NCBI GenBank assembly: GCA_040389065.1
Contig: JAZKAR010000015.1
Location: forward strand, 47,106-111,105
Source: JAZKAR01 sp040389065
GTDB taxonomy: Bacteria; Pseudomonadota; Gammaproteobacteria; Burkholderiales; Casimicrobiaceae
Reading direction: 5' to 3'
DNA length: 64,000 nucleotides
This document shows, one piece after another, positions 59,504 to 64,000 of this stretch. Position 1 is the first letter of the stretch; each line of letters begins with the position of its first letter. The translations under genes and the position numbers were made by a program. The notes beneath the pieces were generated by a model. The model saw only the letters and a list, made by a program, of their open reading frames with translations. It had not been told where the DNA came from and ran no database searches.

Positions 59504-60481
59504 CTAATTATCTTCTTGTAATTTCCCTAACAACAAATACTCTAATACTGCTTTTTGTACATGAAGCCTATTTTCAGCTTCATCCCACACTACACTTTGC
59601 GCACTTTCTAAAACCTCACCGGTAACTTCTTCATCGCGATGGGCAGGAAGGCAGTGCATAAACAAAGCTTCGGGTTTGGCCTGTGCCATGAGTTTGGCAT
59701 TCACCTGAAAAGGTAGAAATGCTTTTTTGCGAGTTTCTGTCTCAGCTTCATAGCCCATGCTTGTCCAAACATCTGTAGTGACTAAATCAACTCCAGCAAC
59801 AGCTTCAAGCGGATTATCAAAGCATTGTAAATAGCGCTGATCATACGCAGCTTTTTGTTCTTCACATAAGCTGTAACCTGCTGGTGTTGATACATGCACT
59901 TTAAAACCAAATATTTTGGCAGCTTGTAGCCATGTGTGACACATATTATTAGCATCCCCTACCCAGGCAACTGTTTTACCTTGAATGCTTCCATGAATTT
60001 CGTGATAGGTATAAATATCCGCTAAAATCTGGCAGGGGTGATACTCATTGGTTAACCCATTAATAACAGGCACAAGAGAGTGGGCTGCTAAACGCTCAAT
60101 GATCGATTGATCAAAGGTACGAATCATGACTACATCAACCATACGGCTAATAACGCGTGAAACATCCTCAATGGGTTCTCCGCGCCCTAACTGCGTATCA
60201 CCAGTGGTTAGGAATATAGAGTTTCCACCTAATTGGCTCATACCTGCTTCAAATGAAACGCGGGTACGGGTCGATTGCTTTTCAAAAACCATTGCCAAGG
60301 TGCGGTCTTTTAGCGGCTGGTAGGTGATATAGTTTTTAAAGCGATGCTTAATAACTTCAATGCGCTTAAAAAGATAGTTGTATTCTTCTAAGCTAAAATC
60401 AGTAAGCTGTAAAAAATGCCGCACGGGGTTTAATGAGCTTAGCGAGCCTCTACGTGCTAATAAAGGTTTTTCCATCATCAT
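59504..60481 (-). CDS. argF: Ornithine carbamoyltransferase
   Basis: 325 residues. STRTRVSFEAGMSQLGG is the carbamoyl-phosphate site, HPCQILADIYTYHE the ornithine-side motif, and MHCLPAHRDEEVTGEV the HCLP catalytic segment; all are intact. It makes citrulline from ornithine and carbamoyl phosphate. The first of three tandem ATGs at 60481 overlaps the argH stop codon by four bases (ATGA), and GGAGAGA lies 10 bases upstream. It is therefore translationally coupled to argH. Confidence 0.97.
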   Translation of the reverse strand: MMMEKPLLARRGSLSSLNPVRHFLQLTDFSLEEYNYLFKRIEVIKHRFKNYITYQPLKDRTLAMVFEKQSTRTRVSFEAGMSQLGGNSIFLTTGDTQLGRGEPIEDVSRVISRMVDVVMIRTFDQSIIERLAAHSLVPVINGLTNEYHPCQILADIYTYHEIHGSIQGKTVAWVGDANNMCHTWLQAAKIFGFKVHVSTPAGYSLCEEQKAAYDQRYLQCFDNPLEAVAGVDLVTTDVWTSMGYEAETETRKKAFLPFQVNAKLMAQAKPEALFMHCLPAHRDEEVTGEVLESAQSVVWDEAENRLHVQKAVLEYLLLGKLQEDN

Positions 60482-61914
60482 AGACTAATCTCTCCATGTG
60501 GCTGGCGTTGAGCAGCTTCGCCTACGTAAGCCCAACCTCTAACAATTGCCGCACGTACAGCTTCTGGGGCTGTACCTCCAATATGATTCCGGCTTTTTAA
60601 GGAGCCTTCCAGCGTTAATACAGAAAAGATATCTTCATCAATCAGAGAAGAAAAACGCTTAAGTTCTTCAAGCGGTAATTGAGATAAATCACACCCTTTT
60701 TGGCTCGCAAACTTAACGGCTAGTGCAACGATTTCATGTGAGTCTCTAAAAGGAACACCCTTTTTGACGAGGTAATCAGCCAAATCAGTGGCTGTTGCAA
60801 AGCCTTCCATTGCAGCTTCACGCATGCGGTCAGCATTAACGGTTAAGCCTCTTAGCATATCTGCGTAAATGGTAACGGTTGTGGTTAGGGTATCTACGGT
60901 ATCAAACAGCGGTTCTTTGTCTTCTTGATTATCTTTGTTATACGCTAAAGGCTGGGCTTTCATTAATGTAAGTAATGAAACCAGATGCCCATTAATACGG
61001 CCAGTTTTGCCTCTTACCAGTTCAGGTACATCAGGATTTTTTTTCTGCGGCATAATAGAAGAACCGGTACAGAAACGGTCTGCTAAACGAATAAAACCAA
61101 AACGTGGGCTCATCCAAAGAATAAGTTCTTCTGAAAAGCGTGATAAATGCACCATAATTAAAGCGCCAGCAGCGCAAAATTCAATAGCAAAATCACGATC
61201 TGAAACAGCATCAAGAGAGTTTTCGCATACGGCTTCAAACTCTAATTTTTCTGCAACACGATAACGATCAATAGGGTAGGTTGTGCCTGCTAAAGCGGCT
61301 GAACCCAAAGGCAGTCGATTCACGCGTTTCCGGCAATCGATTAACCGTTCAGCATCACGTCCTAGCATTTGAAAATAAGCCATTAAATGATGAGCAAATG
61401 AAACGGGTTGGGCTACTTGCAAATGGGTAAACCCAGGCATGATGGTTTCTACATGCTTCGTGGCTAGTTCAAGCAATGCTTTTTGTAAATCACGAATTAA
61501 ATAAACTAATACATCAATTGATTCACGAAGATATAAACGAATATCTGTAGCAACTTGATCATTGCGTGATCGGGCAGTATGCAAGCGTTTGCCAGCATCG
61601 CCAACTAAAGCGGTTAGCCGTTTTTCTATATTAAAATGCACATCTTCTAAATCTACTGACCATTGAAAGGTTCCGGTTCGAACTTCGGTTTCAATTTGAG
61701 ACAATCCGCGTTGAATATCTGCGAGATCTTCTTGAGAGATAATTTCTTGATGTGCAAGCATATCCGCATGGGCTAAAGAGCCGCGAATATCAAACAAAGC
61801 CAGACGCTTATCAAAATCTACTGAAGCAGTATAACGTTTGACGAGTTCTGAAACAGGTTCAGAAAATAATCCTGACCATGTGGCAGAGGATACGGGGTGT
61901 TGTGTTTCAGGCAT
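60478..61914 (-). CDS. argH: Argininosuccinate lyase
   Basis: 478 residues from the ATG at 61914, preceded by AAAGG; the longer frame to 61959 would overlap the arginase gene. RSRNDQVATDIRLYLRE and GSSIMPQKKNPDVPE, the fumarase-superfamily signature with the catalytic serine, are clear. It splits argininosuccinate into arginine and fumarate. It is coupled to argF downstream and follows the arginase gene by 25 bases, so arginase, argH and argF form one transcription unit. Confidence 0.97.
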   Translation of the reverse strand: MPETQHPVSSATWSGLFSEPVSELVKRYTASVDFDKRLALFDIRGSLAHADMLAHQEIISQEDLADIQRGLSQIETEVRTGTFQWSVDLEDVHFNIEKRLTALVGDAGKRLHTARSRNDQVATDIRLYLRESIDVLVYLIRDLQKALLELATKHVETIMPGFTHLQVAQPVSFAHHLMAYFQMLGRDAERLIDCRKRVNRLPLGSAALAGTTYPIDRYRVAEKLEFEAVCENSLDAVSDRDFAIEFCAAGALIMVHLSRFSEELILWMSPRFGFIRLADRFCTGSSIMPQKKNPDVPELVRGKTGRINGHLVSLLTLMKAQPLAYNKDNQEDKEPLFDTVDTLTTTVTIYADMLRGLTVNADRMREAAMEGFATATDLADYLVKKGVPFRDSHEIVALAVKFASQKGCDLSQLPLEELKRFSSLIDEDIFSVLTLEGSLKSRNHIGGTAPEAVRAAIVRGWAYVGEAAQRQPHGEISL

Positions 61915-61939
61915 ACCGACGCCTTTCTTAATAATGCTA

Positions 61940-62902
61940 TTAAAGAATCGTTTTTCCAAGTGCAGAGAGAATCAATTCAACTGCTAATTCTGCAGTACGA
62001 TTATTGGTATCTAATATAGGGTTAACTTCTACCATTTCTAGCGAACGCATGCCACCCGCTTTAGCAATTTTTTCCATTGCCAGATGCGCTTCACGGTAAG
62101 TTAAACCGCCTCTAACTAAAGTGCCAGAGCCTGGGGCATCAAATGGATCAATAGAATCTACATCAAATGTAACGCTATAGCCTGCCGATGCTTTAGAGGC
62201 AATCGCAATCGCTTCTTGAATACATACATTCATTCCGCGCTCATCAATTTCGCTCATTGTAAAAAAGCGTATGCCTAATTCGCGGATCAGCGCTTTTTCA
62301 CCTGCATCAAGGTCTCGCGCCCCAATATGTGCACAATATCGCGGGTCGAATTTTGGTGAAAAGCCTTGTAAATTCACTAATTCAGGTGCGCCGTGTCCTA
62401 GTAATGCAGAAAGCGGCATTCCATGTATATTTCCTGATGGAGAGGTTTCAGGCGTATTCATATCTGCATGTGCATCAAACCAAATAAGCCCGAGCGTTTC
62501 TTTTTTCTTATGAAAATAAGAGGTTACTCCAGATTGTGATCCTATCGCAATAGAGTGGTCTCCTCCTAATACAATAGGAAAGCTTCCTTGATCTAAAACC
62601 TGATAAACCTTATCAGCCAGCAATTGGCTGGCAAGAAGCATCTCTTTTAAATAGCGTGGGTTTTCGCCTGGTAAAGCCTTATTAACAGGGGCTTTAATAG
62701 GTAAATTTCCCTCATCATTTACGGTATAGCCTAGCGCTGTTAGCTTTTTAAGTAGCCTTGCAGCGCGCATTGTATCAGGGCCTAAATCAACCCCTGCTTT
62801 TCCTGCACCGAATCCTAGAGGAGCACCTATGATGCTGAGGGTCTGGTTAACTAATGCAGAAGGCATACTATGTGAAGAAGTTTGCCTGAGGGTATTATCC
62901 AT
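61940..62902 (-). CDS. rocF: Arginase
   Basis: 320 residues. IVLGGDHSIAIGS, WFDAHADMNTPETS and VTFDVDSIDPFDAPG hold the manganese-binding His and Asp residues of ureohydrolases. NIHGMPLSALLG and EMVEVNPILD fit arginase more than agmatinase. It hydrolyses arginine to ornithine and urea in the cytosol. Finding it upstream of argH and argF in one operon is unusual, since it would undo the product of the pathway. Its urea could feed a urease or be excreted; its ornithine could recycle to ArgF. The ATG at 62902 is assumed; a later methionine (about residue 13) is possible. Confidence 0.93.
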   Translation of the reverse strand: MDNTLRQTSSHSMPSALVNQTLSIIGAPLGFGAGKAGVDLGPDTMRAARLLKKLTALGYTVNDEGNLPIKAPVNKALPGENPRYLKEMLLASQLLADKVYQVLDQGSFPIVLGGDHSIAIGSQSGVTSYFHKKKETLGLIWFDAHADMNTPETSPSGNIHGMPLSALLGHGAPELVNLQGFSPKFDPRYCAHIGARDLDAGEKALIRELGIRFFTMSEIDERGMNVCIQEAIAIASKASAGYSVTFDVDSIDPFDAPGSGTLVRGGLTYREAHLAMEKIAKAGGMRSLEMVEVNPILDTNNRTAELAVELILSALGKTIL

Positions 62903-63509
62903 ATTCTGACTTTCAAAAATTTTTTAACTAAAATTTAAATTCAGGCGGTTTCCAAGCGAATGTCTAACGTTTTTGTCATGCCATTTGCCTTAATTCTCTG
63001 TGCAAATCAGATACCTTTCTTGACTCGATCAATCGACACAAGAAAGACATGAGTAAGCACATTTAGTTTAGACAAGGGGTATAAGTCTTAACTTGAATGA
63101 TAATCAAGATGAAAAAATCAGTGCGGTAATTTTGGCACGGCTAAGAATCCTTGAACGATACTAATACCATTAGTTTGTTACTAAATTATGTCAACTCTAA
63201 TCTGTTGTATTAGCCTTTTAGGTAATATGACTGGTTAGCTACATAGTTATAACACTAGGTATAATTTATACTTTTTGAGTAGAACGTTCGGGATATGGAC
63301 TCCCATTTTTACATGATTATTTAAAATTAAACACGCTTATATTGAATCAACCCTACCTCTATTTTTGAAAAACCGTTCGAGTTCTGTTGTGAGCGCCTGT
63401 TAATAAAGAAAGGCTGGTACAGAAAATCCGAAGTTTACATGAAGTAAATAGGGATGTTGAGTACCAAACGATCTTTAATAACAGAGCGCAGTAAAACATC
63501 GAATACGTT
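62903..63509. other. 607-base non-coding region between carB and rocF
   Basis: No gene, tRNA or palindromic-element copy was found. It should contain the promoter and control region of the rocF-argH-argF operon on the minus strand. No ArgR-type box or clear -35/-10 pair could be assigned by eye. Confidence 0.5.
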
Positions 63510-64000
63510 TTAAAGGGCTAATTCAGCCTCATATAACCTTTCAGTATGGTTGCCTATTTTAAAGCTTACTTTAGGTTTTAGAAGACTTTGGTGAAGAGCC
63601 TGAATAGAATAAACATCGTAGTTTTCCAAATGTTTCAACGCATTCGTAGTTGCTTCAGCTCCAGCAATCGTACTATACAACGGCGTACGAGAAGCTAAGG
63701 CCGCTTTACGAATGTTTTGAGAGGCTTGAATAGCGCTGCGCTTCTCATCTACCGTAATAAATACCATGACAACTTCTTGGTTAGCGATCTGTGCAGAAAT
63801 AGCAGCGCCTTTTCCTTCGGCATCATCAAGATACTTAACAGTGATTCCCTGAGCTTTCAAATATTCTGCTGTTTCTTGTTGGGCTAATACCGAATAACCT
63901 TGAGCTTGGAGGTTACGTGCTAATGCTACACCGCGTTGGCGATCACCTTTTTTCAGATCAATATATACCTGACCCGATTTAGGTAGAATCACACCAGCAC
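63510..64000 (-). CDS. carB: Carbamoyl-phosphate synthase large subunit, C-terminal end (5' part outside window)
   Basis: The frame stays open to the right edge. The last 160 or so residues are the CarB MGS-like allosteric domain: GQVYIDLKKGDRQRGVALAR, KRSAIQASQNIRKAAL and TPLYSTIAGAEATTNAL align in order with the E. coli CarB tail. The complete protein is about 1070 residues, so more than 85 percent is outside the window. CarB with its small subunit CarA makes carbamoyl phosphate for pyrimidines and for ArgF. It is separated from rocF by 607 bases, so co-transcription is not certain. Confidence 0.92.
   Translation of the reverse strand, partial: AGVILPKSGQVYIDLKKGDRQRGVALARNLQAQGYSVLAQQETAEYLKAQGITVKYLDDAEGKGAAISAQIANQEVVMVFITVDEKRSAIQASQNIRKAALASRTPLYSTIAGAEATTNALKHLENYDVYSIQALHQSLLKPKVSFKIGNHTERLYEAELAL

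Noticed and set aside
62903..63509. tRNA or riboswitch in the carB-rocF gap
   Set aside because: No cloverleaf-compatible arms, CCA end or known riboswitch core was visible.

Overview
This 64 kb window is chromosomal DNA from an AT-rich proteobacterium. A betaproteobacterium is the best fit. The reasons are FxDxF-type PEP-CTERM proteins ending in the typical PEPETWAMMLAGLG sorting signal, a MutL carrying an endonuclease motif, a CzcI-CzcC-CzcB-CzcA type metal efflux operon, a TorF-type porin, and a BON-domain protein paired with a glycine-rich stress protein. The genus cannot be fixed from sequence alone. No rRNA, tRNA, CRISPR array, prophage or complete insertion sequence was seen.

Layout. 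Positions 1-12000 hold a surface-carbohydrate region. It contains a CDP-deoxysugar set (rfbG end, C-methyltransferase, rfbF, 3,5-epimerase-like, second methyltransferase), a lipoprotein, a DegT-family sugar aminotransferase, a large TPR/GT41/FkbM fusion and a CmcI-family methyltransferase. Positions 12-25 kb are mixed housekeeping and accessory genes: an SDR, mutL, a secreted protein of unknown function, a fumarylpyruvate-hydrolase-like enzyme with an esterase, small exported proteins, a GH144/glucoamylase-family enzyme and a degenerate dUTPase paralog. From 25 to 29 kb come ppc and a DMT transporter. From 30.6 to 37.7 kb lies a heavy-metal RND operon with two extra exported proteins. Positions 38-48 kb carry lon, folB, queD, dgt, an RNase T2, a GNAT enzyme, the ybhP-clsB pair and a Pnkp-like protein whose kinase half looks dead. 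Positions 48.6-50.5 kb hold two PEP-CTERM paralogs. Positions 50.7-57.8 kb hold an AmmeMemoRadiSam enzyme, an exonuclease, a receiver-domain fragment, a stress-protein pair, a porin and a NarL-type two-component system. The window ends with argG, argF, argH, an arginase and the 3' end of carB. Together these encode all five enzymes of an ornithine-urea cycle (CarB partner subunit not in view).

The most striking non-coding feature is a family of at least ten short (about 98-142 bp), almost wholly palindromic intergenic elements. Their terminal inverted repeats read TTAGAAGTTACGCAGTTGAG, and they occur in both orientations across the window. A single copy of a second, unrelated inverted-repeat element with possible TA flanks sits right at the start of ybhP. 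REP-like palindromes and a seven-unit CTAGCC hexamer array occur near the glycosylation gene. Two proteins have kept a family fold while losing the catalytic residues: the dUTPase-like protein and the kinase half of the Pnkp-like protein. Both are good candidates for repurposed regulators. All functional calls come from reading motifs by eye; no database search was run.
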